A DNA stretch of 37,888 nucleotides from Oscillatoriales cyanobacterium. Lineage in GTDB: Bacteria > Cyanobacteriota > Cyanobacteriia > Cyanobacteriales > Microcoleaceae. Below the pieces are notes generated by a model. That model searched no databases, was not told the DNA's origin, and saw nothing but the letters and a program-made list of their open reading frames with translations. The DNA lies in contig RDXH01000012.1 of the NCBI GenBank assembly GCA_004292745.1, forward strand, positions 1-37,888, read 5' to 3'. A program made the translations under genes and the position numbers. Shown here piece after piece: positions 16,242-24,298 of this stretch (position 1 is its first letter; the number at the start of each line of letters is the position of its first letter).

Positions 16242-17354
16242 ATGAGAATTGACCGACTAGAAATCAAAAACTTCAAGAAATTTTCAGACTATACCCTTGA
16301 CTTGCATCCCCAATTTACGTTGTTAGTTGGGGACAATGGCACAGGTAAAACGACGATCCTCGATGCTTTGGCGATCGCGGCTGGAATTTGGCTGGTCAAC
16401 TCCCCCGACACAACCCTCAACAATAGCCGCCGTAACATTCTGCCCTCAGAAATTCGCTTAGAAGCGATCGAATCCGACACCATCACCCAATTTATTGAAC
16501 GAAAACCCGTCCAGATTAGGGCGATCGGCACGATTAACAGTCAGCCAGTCCAATGGCTCAGACAAATCAAAACTAACGGCTCTAGAACCTCCAACACAGA
16601 AGCCAAACAAGCTCTAGAAATTATCTTCACTTTATTTCAACAGATTGAAGCAGGCGCAAAAATTTGGCTACCCATCATCGCCTACTACGGAGCAGGTAGA
16701 GCTTGGCTACCCTCCAACCAACGCGACCCCAAAGCCACTACCCACACCAGCCCCGCCCGCCGTTGGGATGCCTTCTATGACTGCTTTGAAGAACGGATTA
16801 GAATCGCCGATATCCATACTTGGTTCCAGAAAGAAGCGATCGCTTCTGTCAATCGACAGGGACAAATGCGCCCTGGTTACAAGGTGGTAAAGTTTGCTAT
16901 TTTGCGTTGTATTCCCAACGCCGATGACCTATGGTTTGACCCAGAGCGATCGGAAATTGTTGTTTCTATTCAAGGCAACCCCCAACCCTTTAGTAACCTT
17001 AGTGCTGGTCAAAAAATGATGGTAGGTCTAATCGCCGATATTGCCATCAAAATCGTTACTCAAAATGCCTCTTTCTTAACTGAAGAATCAGATAGATATA
17101 ATCAAAAATTGCCTCTGATTTTGCAACAAACATCAGGGCTAGTCCTAATTGATGAAATAGATGTACATCTCCATCCAAAATGGCAACATCAAGTGGTGAA
17201 TGACCTTACCAACACATTCCCCTCAATCCAGTTTGTTTGCACTTCCCATTCGCCACTTGTTATTGGTGAAGTTGAAGCAAGCTGTATTAGAGTCCTAGAA
17301 CGCGATCGAGAAACTGGCCAAGTTATTTCTACAATTCCATTAGATGTCTTCTAA
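16242..17354 (+). CDS. SMC/RecF-like AAA ATPase, no partner seen
   Basis: 370 residues. IKNFKKFSDYTLDL and Walker A GDNGTGKTT (30-38) open the protein. The ABC-type signature is NLSAGQKMMVGLIADIA, the Walker B is LVLIDEIDVHLHPKWQ, and the switch histidine is in VCTSHSPLV. The coiled-coil arms of true SMC/RecN proteins are missing, so it belongs to the compact AAA_21/AAA_23 class. Related ATPases act in anti-phage systems (for example PtuA in Septu, and retron-linked ATPases), usually beside an HNH nuclease. No such gene is here; the next gene is a convergent LysR regulator. Its function is therefore open: DNA repair, orphan defence ATPase, or remnant of a defence pair. Confidence 0.85.
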   Translation: MRIDRLEIKNFKKFSDYTLDLHPQFTLLVGDNGTGKTTILDALAIAAGIWLVNSPDTTLNNSRRNILPSEIRLEAIESDTITQFIERKPVQIRAIGTINSQPVQWLRQIKTNGSRTSNTEAKQALEIIFTLFQQIEAGAKIWLPIIAYYGAGRAWLPSNQRDPKATTHTSPARRWDAFYDCFEERIRIADIHTWFQKEAIASVNRQGQMRPGYKVVKFAILRCIPNADDLWFDPERSEIVVSIQGNPQPFSNLSAGQKMMVGLIADIAIKIVTQNASFLTEESDRYNQKLPLILQQTSGLVLIDEIDVHLHPKWQHQVVNDLTNTFPSIQFVCTSHSPLVIGEVEASCIRVLERDRETGQVISTIPLDVF

Positions 17355-17363
17355 TTATCTGAC

Positions 17364-18272
17364 TCAAACCCCATAATCTGAAACCCAGGGATCGAGCTTG
17401 AATTCTGCCGCTAAAAATTCAATAAAACAAACTATCTTTGCAGGATAAAAACGACTCCGACGATACACCCCATGAATTTGCAACGGAGTCGGTTGATAAT
17501 CCTGCAACACCACCTTGATATCGCCCCGGTAAATCTCATCCCCAAACATCCACACCGGCGCTACCGCAATCCCCAAACCCGATAACACAGCGGCTCGAAT
17601 CGCCACAGAACTATTAGTTTGAAAACAGCCCCCCACCCGCACCTTAATAGTGCCATCTGTTCCTTGAAAATGCCACTCATTGCCCGTTGACAAATGAGTG
17701 TAAACAATACAATCATGATGCACTAAATCCTCCGGTTTTTTGGGTTCTCCCGCTTGCTCAAAATAGTCTGTTGTTGCTACTGTGACGCGGCGCGTCGTGC
17801 CGATGCGATGGCCAATTAGGGAACTATCCAGACGATTACCAATGCGGATTAACAGGTCTAAACCATCCTCTACAATGTCCACAAAATGATCTGCCATCAT
17901 TAGATCGATTTTGACATCAGGATAGCGTTTCATAAATGCTTTTAAACGGGGAACAACCTGCATTTGCCCAAACAGCACGGGACAGCCCAATCGTAAAACG
18001 CCTGTAGCCCGTTCTTTCCCAGTTAAACTGGCCTCTGCTTCGGCAACGGTTTCCAAAATTTGCTGGCAATATTGATAGTATTTTTTACCTTCTTCGGTTA
18101 AATTCAAATTGGTAGTGGAACGAGTGAGTAATTGTACCCCCAGATATTTTTCGAGAGCGGCGATTTGTTTACTAATCGTCGGTTGCGTGGTCTGTTGTTC
18201 CCGCGCTACGGCAGAAAAGCTGTTCAATTCGATCGCCCGAACGAAACTTTGCATACAAGCAATTCGATCCAT
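17364..18272 (-). CDS. LysR-family transcriptional regulator
   Basis: About 302 residues from the ATG at 18270-18272, which gives the canonical LysR start MDRIACMQSFVRAIELNSF; an upstream start at 18326 would add 18 unlikely residues. The winged helix-turn-helix is SAVAREQQTTQPTISKQIAA, followed by LGVQLLTRSTTNLNLTEEG. The rest is the periplasmic-binding-like effector domain, ending in FYPAKIVCFIEFLAAEFKL. It resembles the CrgA/AaeR-type subgroup. It is divergent from a five-gene cluster starting at 18383 and has an inverted repeat in the gap, so it is the probable regulator of that cluster. The effector is unknown. Confidence 0.93.
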   Translation of the reverse strand: MDRIACMQSFVRAIELNSFSAVAREQQTTQPTISKQIAALEKYLGVQLLTRSTTNLNLTEEGKKYYQYCQQILETVAEAEASLTGKERATGVLRLGCPVLFGQMQVVPRLKAFMKRYPDVKIDLMMADHFVDIVEDGLDLLIRIGNRLDSSLIGHRIGTTRRVTVATTDYFEQAGEPKKPEDLVHHDCIVYTHLSTGNEWHFQGTDGTIKVRVGGCFQTNSSVAIRAAVLSGLGIAVAPVWMFGDEIYRGDIKVVLQDYQPTPLQIHGVYRRSRFYPAKIVCFIEFLAAEFKLDPWVSDYGV

Positions 18273-18291
18273 ACAGCACCTATTCCAAAAT

Positions 18292-18316
18292 GGCATATAG
18301 TATATTCTATTTTGCC
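18292..18316. promoter_or_regulatory. Candidate LysR operator
   Basis: GGCATATAG at 18292-18300 and CTATTTTGCC at 18307-18316 form an imperfect inverted repeat around TATATT. It is AT-rich in the middle and lies between the lysR-type gene and the divergent cluster, as LysR boxes usually do. Confidence 0.5.
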
Positions 18317-18382
18317 TGCTTCTCAAAGAAATTGAAATAGATCATGATAGTCTCATCAACCGTTCTCACCCCAAAAACATCA

Positions 18383-18760
18383 ATGTTAAAACTCAAATCC
18401 CTCAGCCCTCTGTTTGCTCCCCTAGCCCTGGCTAGCGTTATCACTGCCGGAGATGTGGCTGTACATAGCTTTGTACCTCAATTGCAAAATAGTGCGATCG
18501 CCGCCCCGGAAATGACTGCTCAGCAAAAGATTGAGATGATTAGTAAAAACAAAGGACAAATTGGTAGTGGCGACCAATTGCGAAGATTTTTCTTTGGTGA
18601 TTTATTACCGTTAGGAGTACAACCCGGTGGAGCAGGCATGGTGGTCAATCTGTATAACAAAGCCAACGATGTTACCTTCTCCTACTGTGCAACCTACGAC
18701 GTCGTAGTCGCTGTCAAACAAGGGAAAGTAGCAATGTTTTCACCAAATGAAGTGAAGTAA
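18383..18760 (+). CDS. Small secreted protein of unknown function
   Basis: About 125 residues from the ATG at 18383, which gives a clean signal peptide (basic MLKLK, hydrophobic LFAPLALASVITAG, possible cleavage near SAIAAPEM). An ATG at 18344 would add 13 polar residues. The mature part has a charged helix (TAQQKIEMISKNKGQIG), then RRFFFGDLLPLGVQPGGAG and two strands ending in VVVAVKQGKVAMF. It has one cysteine in the mature region. I do not recognise a family. It is the first gene of the cluster divergent from lysR, and its end lies only 64 bp from the next start, so it is probably co-transcribed with a peroxiredoxin-like gene. Confidence 0.7.
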   Translation: MLKLKSLSPLFAPLALASVITAGDVAVHSFVPQLQNSAIAAPEMTAQQKIEMISKNKGQIGSGDQLRRFFFGDLLPLGVQPGGAGMVVNLYNKANDVTFSYCATYDVVVAVKQGKVAMFSPNEVK

Positions 18761-18824
18761 TTTGCCTGTTCCCTTGCTGACTTTAAGTAAGGGAAAATTC
18801 CCCAGATATATATTGGCAAATATC

Positions 18825-19481
18825 GTGAATTTACAACTGGAATTTCATAAATTCTACCAGGAATTTTTGGCAAAGTTTCCCCCGGAAAAAGCAGCGATTA
18901 TGCAAGGAGCAACTCAAGCATTAGCCAAGGAATTTAAAAATCGCAGAAGCTTAAGAATTGACGATGATGCCCCGGATTTTGTCCTGGAAAATACTGACGG
19001 TCAAAAGATTAGTCTGTACGAGCGATTAAATCAGGGAGCCGTTATTCTCTGTTTTTATTTTGGTAGTTGGTGTCCCTATTGTAATCTGGAATTACGGGCT
19101 TATCAGGGGCTATCACCCAAAATTCAGGCTTTAGGAGCTTCGGTTTTAGCCATTTCTCCCCAAACAATTGATGCTTCCCGAAAAACAGTCCTTAACAACG
19201 GACTTTCCTTTGATGTTTTGAGTGATGCGGGTTGCCAAATTTCCCGTGATTATGGTATTGTATTTGAAATTACCGCTCCTCTTAAATTACTTTATACCGA
19301 ACTTGGTCACGCTCTCCCAGATTACAATGGGACGGAAGATTGGCTGTTACCTGTTCCTGCAACTTTTATTATCGATCGCCATCGACATATTGCCCTAGCT
19401 CACATTGACGTGGATTATAGCAAGCGTTATGAACCCGCCGACGCGATCGCCATTTTATTGTCCCTGTTTGTGGCTGCTTAG
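18825..19481 (+). CDS. AhpC/TSA-type peroxiredoxin-like thiol oxidoreductase
   Basis: About 218 residues from the GTG at 18825; homologues usually start with such a short charged helix (VNLQLEFHKFYQEF). A TTG at 18762 would give 239 residues. The thioredoxin-fold core has APDFVLENTDGQKISLYE, then FYFGSWCPYCNLELRAY with a CxxC active site where a peroxiredoxin would have TxxC, and VPATFIIDRHRHIALAHIDV with the cis-proline. The WCPYC motif marks the redoxin subgroup of AhpC/TSA, common in cyanobacteria. It probably reduces peroxides or disulfides in the cytoplasm; no signal peptide is present. It sits second in the LysR-linked cluster. Confidence 0.88.
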   Translation: MNLQLEFHKFYQEFLAKFPPEKAAIMQGATQALAKEFKNRRSLRIDDDAPDFVLENTDGQKISLYERLNQGAVILCFYFGSWCPYCNLELRAYQGLSPKIQALGASVLAISPQTIDASRKTVLNNGLSFDVLSDAGCQISRDYGIVFEITAPLKLLYTELGHALPDYNGTEDWLLPVPATFIIDRHRHIALAHIDVDYSKRYEPADAIAILLSLFVAA

Positions 19482-19531
19482 CGATCGATAATTTTGATTG
19501 TCCCTAAATAGTGAATTAATGGATCTTTAAC

Positions 19532-20236
19532 ATGGAACTTCAAGATATCTTTGCATTACTACATCCGGCGATCGCCATTGTTGTCGTCTTTCCCTTAATC
19601 GGAATTGTGGTGAATCGCGCCTTCCTCACCCGTCAACGCCGCCTGCTTGTCGCCGATGGGGGAAAAACTAAAATCCCGCCCGTAGTAGGTTCCGAGCACG
19701 TAGCCATGGGTAATTGGTTGAGCGGCTCAGTGGTAGGGGTTGCTCTACTGGGAATGGCCTACCCCATTTTCTCCAAAATGCTGAGTAACGACACCCTCAC
19801 CAAAGAACCTTTTCGATTCTTGTTTGCGATCGCCATTTTCCTGTTAACCATTGCTTCTTTCGCACTACTATTTAAGGCAAGAGTTAAACTCTGGCGAGGC
19901 ATTTTTGCCACTTTTACGGGCATGGGATTGATGATTTTAGGGTTTCAACCAGAAATCTTTCGCCGCGATAATGAATGGTTTGTTTCCCATTATTACTACG
20001 GTATGATAGCCTCTTTATTGATGATTTTTTCAGTGGCGATCGTCCAAGATATTTATCAGGATAGAGAAAATCGCTGGCGCAGGGTTCATATCATTCTCAA
20101 TTGTTTGGCTCTCCTGTTCTTTATCGGTCAGGGAATCACTGGTGCAAGAGATTTACTAGAAATTCCCCTCCATTGGCAATCACAGTATATCTATCAATGC
20201 GATTACACTAATAAAACCTGTCCTCAACCGAAATAA
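19532..20236 (+). CDS. DUF4079 family membrane protein
   Basis: 234 residues with about six hydrophobic segments: LLHPAIAIVVVFPLIGIVV, LSGSVVGVALLGMAYPIF, FLFAIAIFLLTIASFALLF, IFATFTGMGLMILGF, YYYGMIASLLMIFSVAIV and VHIILNCLALLFFIGQGITG. The pattern matches DUF4079, a family largely restricted to cyanobacteria and plants, with histidines in membrane segments (LHP near the start, VSHYYYG and RRVHIILN) that recall cytochrome b561-like heme ligation. A role in membrane electron transfer is inferred, not known. Two cysteines near the C-terminus could form a disulfide. It follows the redoxin gene by 50 bp. Confidence 0.82.
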   Translation: MELQDIFALLHPAIAIVVVFPLIGIVVNRAFLTRQRRLLVADGGKTKIPPVVGSEHVAMGNWLSGSVVGVALLGMAYPIFSKMLSNDTLTKEPFRFLFAIAIFLLTIASFALLFKARVKLWRGIFATFTGMGLMILGFQPEIFRRDNEWFVSHYYYGMIASLLMIFSVAIVQDIYQDRENRWRRVHIILNCLALLFFIGQGITGARDLLEIPLHWQSQYIYQCDYTNKTCPQPK

Positions 20237-20275
20237 GCTAATTTTAAGGTTTAAAAAATTAGAGAAATCAAGAGC

Positions 20276-21322
20276 ATGAAAGTTGCAAATAAATTACATC
20301 AATTTTTCATCCGAGTTCCTAGCCCAATGTATCTTGGCATTGCTGTTTTAATTTTTGCTGCTTCTAATTCGGTAACTCGTAAAATTGTGGAAATTGGGGA
20401 AAATCATGCGATTAATGGCAGAAATCCTATTTCACTGTGCAATGTTTTATTTGTAGGTAATATCTGTGCCTTGGGGTTGATGACTCTAATTTTTTATCAA
20501 GATTGGCAACGGCCGACTCTGAAAGCTCTGACTCGTAAAGATTGGATTAGTTTAACTATTACAGGTATTTTATCGGGGGCGATCGCTCCGGCGTTAATTT
20601 TTGCAGCCCTGGGACAGACTAATGTTACTAATATTGTGTTAATTGGGCGCATCGAACCAATTTTAACCCTGTTGTTGGGCGTTTTGCTGTTGGGTTCGCG
20701 GGTAGATTTTTGGGCAATTGCAGGTTCTCTGATTTCCTTGGCTGGGGTGATAGTGACTGCTGTTTTAGGGAGTTCAAGTCAGATGATGACGATGGGTGGA
20801 TTTCAAATTGGCACCGGAGAAACTTTTGTGGCGATCGCTGCGATCGTTGGTTCCATTGCCACCGTCGTTGGTAAACTGCAATTACAATCAATTCCCTTGG
20901 GCATTTTTACGATTTATCGCAATATTCTGGGGACGGTGTTTTTTTTCCTATTGGCTAATTTACTTTACGGACCTCACCATTTTGCCGAAGTCTTATCTCC
21001 TTTTCTGTGGCAATGGATGATAATCTATGCCGCGGTTATTGTCGTCACTGGTCAATTATGTTGGTTGGCGGGTTTAAAAAATGCGACTATAACCGAACTT
21101 AATTTAGCTAGTTTATTGAACCCCATTGCAGCTATAATCATGGGTTATTTAATTTTAGGGGAAGCTCCTACTTTAGCTCAATATTTAGGTGGCAGTTTGT
21201 TGTTTGTCGGGATGATATTTGGTTTTGTGGGCAACTTATATCAGGCTAAAATAAATCGATCGTTAGTTAACCCCAATCCTCGCGATGCCATGGAAACGGC
21301 GATCGGTTTTCGGGGTGTTTAA
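20276..21322 (+). CDS. EamA/DMT-superfamily transporter
   Basis: 348 residues with ten predicted membrane segments in two EamA repeats, for example YLGIAVLIFAASNSVTRKIV at the start, GILSGAIAPALIFAALGQTN, and LNLASLLNPIAAIIMGYLIL near the end. The repeated pattern with a conserved proline after the SLLNP turn is typical of the drug/metabolite transporter superfamily. Substrates range from amino acids to aromatic compounds and cannot be predicted. It lies 40 bp after the DUF4079 gene, and its stop codon overlaps the first possible ATG of the DM13 gene, pointing to a common transcript. Confidence 0.92.
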   Translation: MKVANKLHQFFIRVPSPMYLGIAVLIFAASNSVTRKIVEIGENHAINGRNPISLCNVLFVGNICALGLMTLIFYQDWQRPTLKALTRKDWISLTITGILSGAIAPALIFAALGQTNVTNIVLIGRIEPILTLLLGVLLLGSRVDFWAIAGSLISLAGVIVTAVLGSSSQMMTMGGFQIGTGETFVAIAAIVGSIATVVGKLQLQSIPLGIFTIYRNILGTVFFFLLANLLYGPHHFAEVLSPFLWQWMIIYAAVIVVTGQLCWLAGLKNATITELNLASLLNPIAAIIMGYLILGEAPTLAQYLGGSLLFVGMIFGFVGNLYQAKINRSLVNPNPRDAMETAIGFRGV

Positions 21323-21345
21323 TGTTTTCAGGAGGAACCTTTTTT

Positions 21346-21873
21346 ATGAAACGCCGCTATTTCAACTTTGCTAGTCTTACCTTTGTGTCAACAATCGCGA
21401 TCGCCTGCATCAAAACCCCTGGCGATCGAGCTACGATCGCGTCATCCGTCACTCCTGAAACCACGCCAACTGGGCCAACGACATCACCCGCAACGGCTCA
21501 AGTCGCAAAAGTTCTAACTTCTGGCACTTTTGTCGATGGCGAACACCCCACCAAAGGCACTGCCCGCATTGTCCAGAAAGGGAATGAGCGCATTCTGGAA
21601 CTCGATCGAGCATTTCAAACCTCAACCTCTGGTCCTGATTTAGTCGTGATTTTACACAAATCGCCCGATGTCATTGGCTCGACAGTTCCTCCCGCCTATC
21701 CCCTCAAGAAAGGTGACTATGTGTCGATCGCGCCACTAAAATCCTACAGCGGTGCTCAAAGCTATGCGATTCCTGCCAGCATCAACTCAGAAGATTATGC
21801 TTCAGCGGCAATTTGGTGTCGTAAGTTCAATGCCACCTTTGGTGCTGCCACACTTCAGCGATCGAGTTCATAG
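21346..21873 (+). CDS. DM13-domain lipoprotein
   Basis: About 175 residues. The ATG at 21346 is chosen because AGGAGGA at about 21330 lies just upstream, and it gives a lipoprotein signal: MKRRYFNFASLTFVSTIAIAC, with the lipidated cysteine after IAIA. A Thr/Pro-rich linker follows. The rest is a DM13 domain (about 60-170): LTSGTFVDGEHPTKGTARIV, GPDLVVILHKSPDV, and SYAIPASINSEDYASAAIWC with the conserved cysteine. DM13 is predicted to bind heme or carry electrons at the cell surface. Together with the DUF4079 and redoxin genes it suggests an envelope redox role for the cluster. Confidence 0.9.
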   Translation: MKRRYFNFASLTFVSTIAIACIKTPGDRATIASSVTPETTPTGPTTSPATAQVAKVLTSGTFVDGEHPTKGTARIVQKGNERILELDRAFQTSTSGPDLVVILHKSPDVIGSTVPPAYPLKKGDYVSIAPLKSYSGAQSYAIPASINSEDYASAAIWCRKFNATFGAATLQRSSS

Positions 21874-21899
21874 CCCTTTGAAAAAGCCTTTTTATACCT

Positions 21900-22124
21900 A
21901 TGAAATGGTTGACTCAATATCTTTATGCCATCAAATTAGATCAAACTATTCTGTCTATGCCAGTTTCACAATATTTAACAAACCCTTCGGCAGTGTTGAA
22001 TTTTATACTTGATGCTACGGAGGCCCATCGGCTCAGTCCTATTTTTGAGAAATCCAGAGATTTATATCACTCCATTAGCGAGGACAAGGGCAAATATCTG
22101 CGCACAGAGGGTGGCGAAAATTAG
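21900..22124 (+). CDS. Small hypothetical protein
   Basis: 74 residues starting with MKWLTQYLYAIKLDQTILSM, then a helical, mixed-charge stretch (FILDATEAHRLSPIFEKSRD) and a polar end. It has no recognised domain and no membrane segment. It begins 27 bp after the DM13 gene but has no strong Shine-Dalgarno sequence. Composition is protein-like, but the length is near the limit of chance, so it may be a real small gene, a fragment, or noise. Confidence 0.35.
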   Translation: MKWLTQYLYAIKLDQTILSMPVSQYLTNPSAVLNFILDATEAHRLSPIFEKSRDLYHSISEDKGKYLRTEGGEN

Positions 22125-22241
22125 TCGATCGGGCTAGGATTCCTGCTATTTAAATCTGTTTCTAATTTTGATAACTCCATGAGGAGGCAAACACACATAA
22201 AAGATATATCATAATCTTAATCGGATCATTTCTTCCCAGAT

Positions 22242-24236
22242 ATGTTCTACTGTTCCAACCCCAGGTGTTCTCATCCTTTCAATCCAGACAACTGTAAATT
22301 TTGCCAAAGTTGCGGAGTTCAAGGCCTCACACCTTTATTCAGAAACCGCTACCGCGTAATTCGACTTTTGGGCGAAGGGGGATTTGGCAGAACTTATGAA
22401 GCAGTAGATACAGACCGCATGGACGACCCTTGCGTAATTAAGCAGTTTATGCCTCAATTTCATGGAACCTCTGCCATTGAAAAAGCAACAGAACTGTTTC
22501 AGCAAGAAGCAAAACGACTTTACGAACTAGGCGAACATCCCCAAATTCCTAGATTAATTGCTTATTTTGAACAAGACCAGCGACTTTATTTGGTACAAGA
22601 GTTAATAGAAGGGCAAAATTTACTCGCCGAATTAACTCAACAGGGCGTTTTTAATGAAGAAAAAATTTGGCAGTTACTAGCAGATTTACTACCAGTTCTT
22701 AAATTTGTTCACGATCGCAATGTGATTCACCGAGATATAAAACTTGAGAATATCATCCGCCGTCGCAGCTCCCTTAACTCATCTCTCCCAAAAACTAGAA
22801 CCTTGCGTAATTCAGTTTTCCGAAAAGGAGGGCGAGGAGATTTAGTTCTGATCGACTTCGGTGTTTCTAAACAGGTAACAGGATCGCTGATGAGTAAATC
22901 AGGGACCACAGTGGGGACTCGCGGATATTCACCGATGGAACAAATGCGGGGTCAAGTTTTTCCGGGCAGTGACTTGTACAGCTTGGGGATAACTTGCTTG
23001 CGCTTGCTAACTAACTGTTTGCCACAAGTTGACGGTTGTGATGAGCTTTATGACCCGACTAAAGGCATTGATAACTGGAGAAAAAAATTACCACCCCACA
23101 CCAGTTTAAGTCGAAAATTGGGAGAAGTATTAGATAAATTAATTCAAGATTATCTCATAAATAGGTATCAATCTGCTGATGAAGTAATCAAAGCTTTAAA
23201 TCTTTATTCCTTACCACCTCAACCTCCTCAGTCCCAATCAGTAGGTAAACTTGCTCTCAATTCTGAACAAAAAATAGGGGGGCCACTTGTTGTCCAAAAT
23301 CCTCAGCTTCCGCGCACGCAACTTCCTAGCAATAATGTGGATCTTGAAAACCAGGAAAAATTTAATAGCAGTGTCGCCGTTACCCAGGGGAAGAAAAATG
23401 TCAATTTCCCAAAAAACACCTTTGAATTTGAGTGGGTAACGCTAGACAAAGGGGGTCATCAAACTCATATTAAAGTAGGAAAAGCTGATTTTTTTGAAGA
23501 ACTTATTGGCAGTGGCAGAGTGATAGAAATGGTGTCAGTTCCTAGCGGTAATTTCCTGATAGGTTCTGCAAGTAATGAAGGAGATAGTGATGAAAAACCT
23601 CAGCAACAAGTGACTTTAGCACCTTTCTATATTGGCAAATTTCCAGTCACTCAGGCCCAGTGGGCGGTAGTGGCGGCACTGTCGGAAATTAAAATATTCC
23701 TCAATCCCGATCCTTCCCGTTTTAAAGGCGTAAATCGACCTGTAGAAAATATATCTTGGTACGAGGCTGTGGAGTTCTGTGCTAGACTTGCTCGAAAAAC
23801 TGGTAAGAATTATCATTTACCTAGCGAGGCCCAATGGGAATATGCTTGTCGGGGGGAAACTATGACGGCTTTTCACTTTGGGGAAACGATTACCACTGAC
23901 TTGGCAAATTACAACGGTAGTTCTAATTATGCTGAAGCACCGAAGGGAATTTATCGAGCTCAAACAACTGATGTTGGTAGTTTTAAACCTAATGCTTTTG
24001 GATTGTACGATTTCCACGGAAATGTTTGGGAATGGTGCGCCGATTTTTGGCATAGTAATTACAATGGTGCACCTACCGATGGTCGTGTTTGGGACTATCG
24101 TGGTGACGAGTCGCTGAGGGTATTGCGAGGCGGTTCTTGGAACGATCATGCTCCCAATTGTCGCAGCGCCTGTCGCCTCAGATATCAACCTGATTGTAGG
24201 GCTAGTATTGTGGGTTTTCGAGTTGCTCTTGGATAA
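22242..24236 (+). CDS. Ser/Thr protein kinase fused to SUMF1/FGE domain
   Basis: 664 residues. An N-terminal zinc ribbon with Cys4, Cys9, Cys18, Cys21 and Cys24 precedes a kinase domain (about 35-310): the GEGGFGRTY loop, Lys67 in VIKQF, HRDIKLEN (163-170) and DFG (205-207), followed by GTRGYSPMEQ. A linker of ~110 residues leads to a SUMF1/FGE-sulfatase domain (about 430-662): VPSGNFLIGS, YHLPSEAQWEYACRG, GNVWEWCADFW and LRGGSWND. All core kinase residues are present, so it should be active. The SUMF1 domain is more likely a binding module here than a formylglycine oxidase. Unusually, about 26 residues (175-200) are inserted between the catalytic loop and DFG. Confidence 0.95.
   Translation: MFYCSNPRCSHPFNPDNCKFCQSCGVQGLTPLFRNRYRVIRLLGEGGFGRTYEAVDTDRMDDPCVIKQFMPQFHGTSAIEKATELFQQEAKRLYELGEHPQIPRLIAYFEQDQRLYLVQELIEGQNLLAELTQQGVFNEEKIWQLLADLLPVLKFVHDRNVIHRDIKLENIIRRRSSLNSSLPKTRTLRNSVFRKGGRGDLVLIDFGVSKQVTGSLMSKSGTTVGTRGYSPMEQMRGQVFPGSDLYSLGITCLRLLTNCLPQVDGCDELYDPTKGIDNWRKKLPPHTSLSRKLGEVLDKLIQDYLINRYQSADEVIKALNLYSLPPQPPQSQSVGKLALNSEQKIGGPLVVQNPQLPRTQLPSNNVDLENQEKFNSSVAVTQGKKNVNFPKNTFEFEWVTLDKGGHQTHIKVGKADFFEELIGSGRVIEMVSVPSGNFLIGSASNEGDSDEKPQQQVTLAPFYIGKFPVTQAQWAVVAALSEIKIFLNPDPSRFKGVNRPVENISWYEAVEFCARLARKTGKNYHLPSEAQWEYACRGETMTAFHFGETITTDLANYNGSSNYAEAPKGIYRAQTTDVGSFKPNAFGLYDFHGNVWEWCADFWHSNYNGAPTDGRVWDYRGDESLRVLRGGSWNDHAPNCRSACRLRYQPDCRASIVGFRVALG
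22764..22841 (+). repeat. In-frame repeat-derived insert in the kinase gene
   Basis: This segment separates HRDIKLENIIRR from LVLIDFG in the kinase domain and encodes RNSVFRKGGRGD and neighbouring residues. Its end (AAAGGAGGGCGAGGAGAT) resembles the GC-rich small repeats elsewhere in the window. Other kinases of this kind have only a few residues here. Derivation from a repeat is inferred. Confidence 0.5.
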
Positions 24237-24298
24237 AATTTCCATGAATCAACTTCCAATTTCCCATCATTGAGGATTTGATGCGCGGCAGTATTAAA

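Noticed and set aside
16242-17354. Complete Septu or retron defence system
   Set aside because: Only the ATPase is present; no HNH nuclease, reverse transcriptase or non-coding RNA is found nearby.
22764-22841. Frameshift or pseudogene in the kinase
   Set aside because: The frame is kept through the insert and all kinase motifs follow intact.
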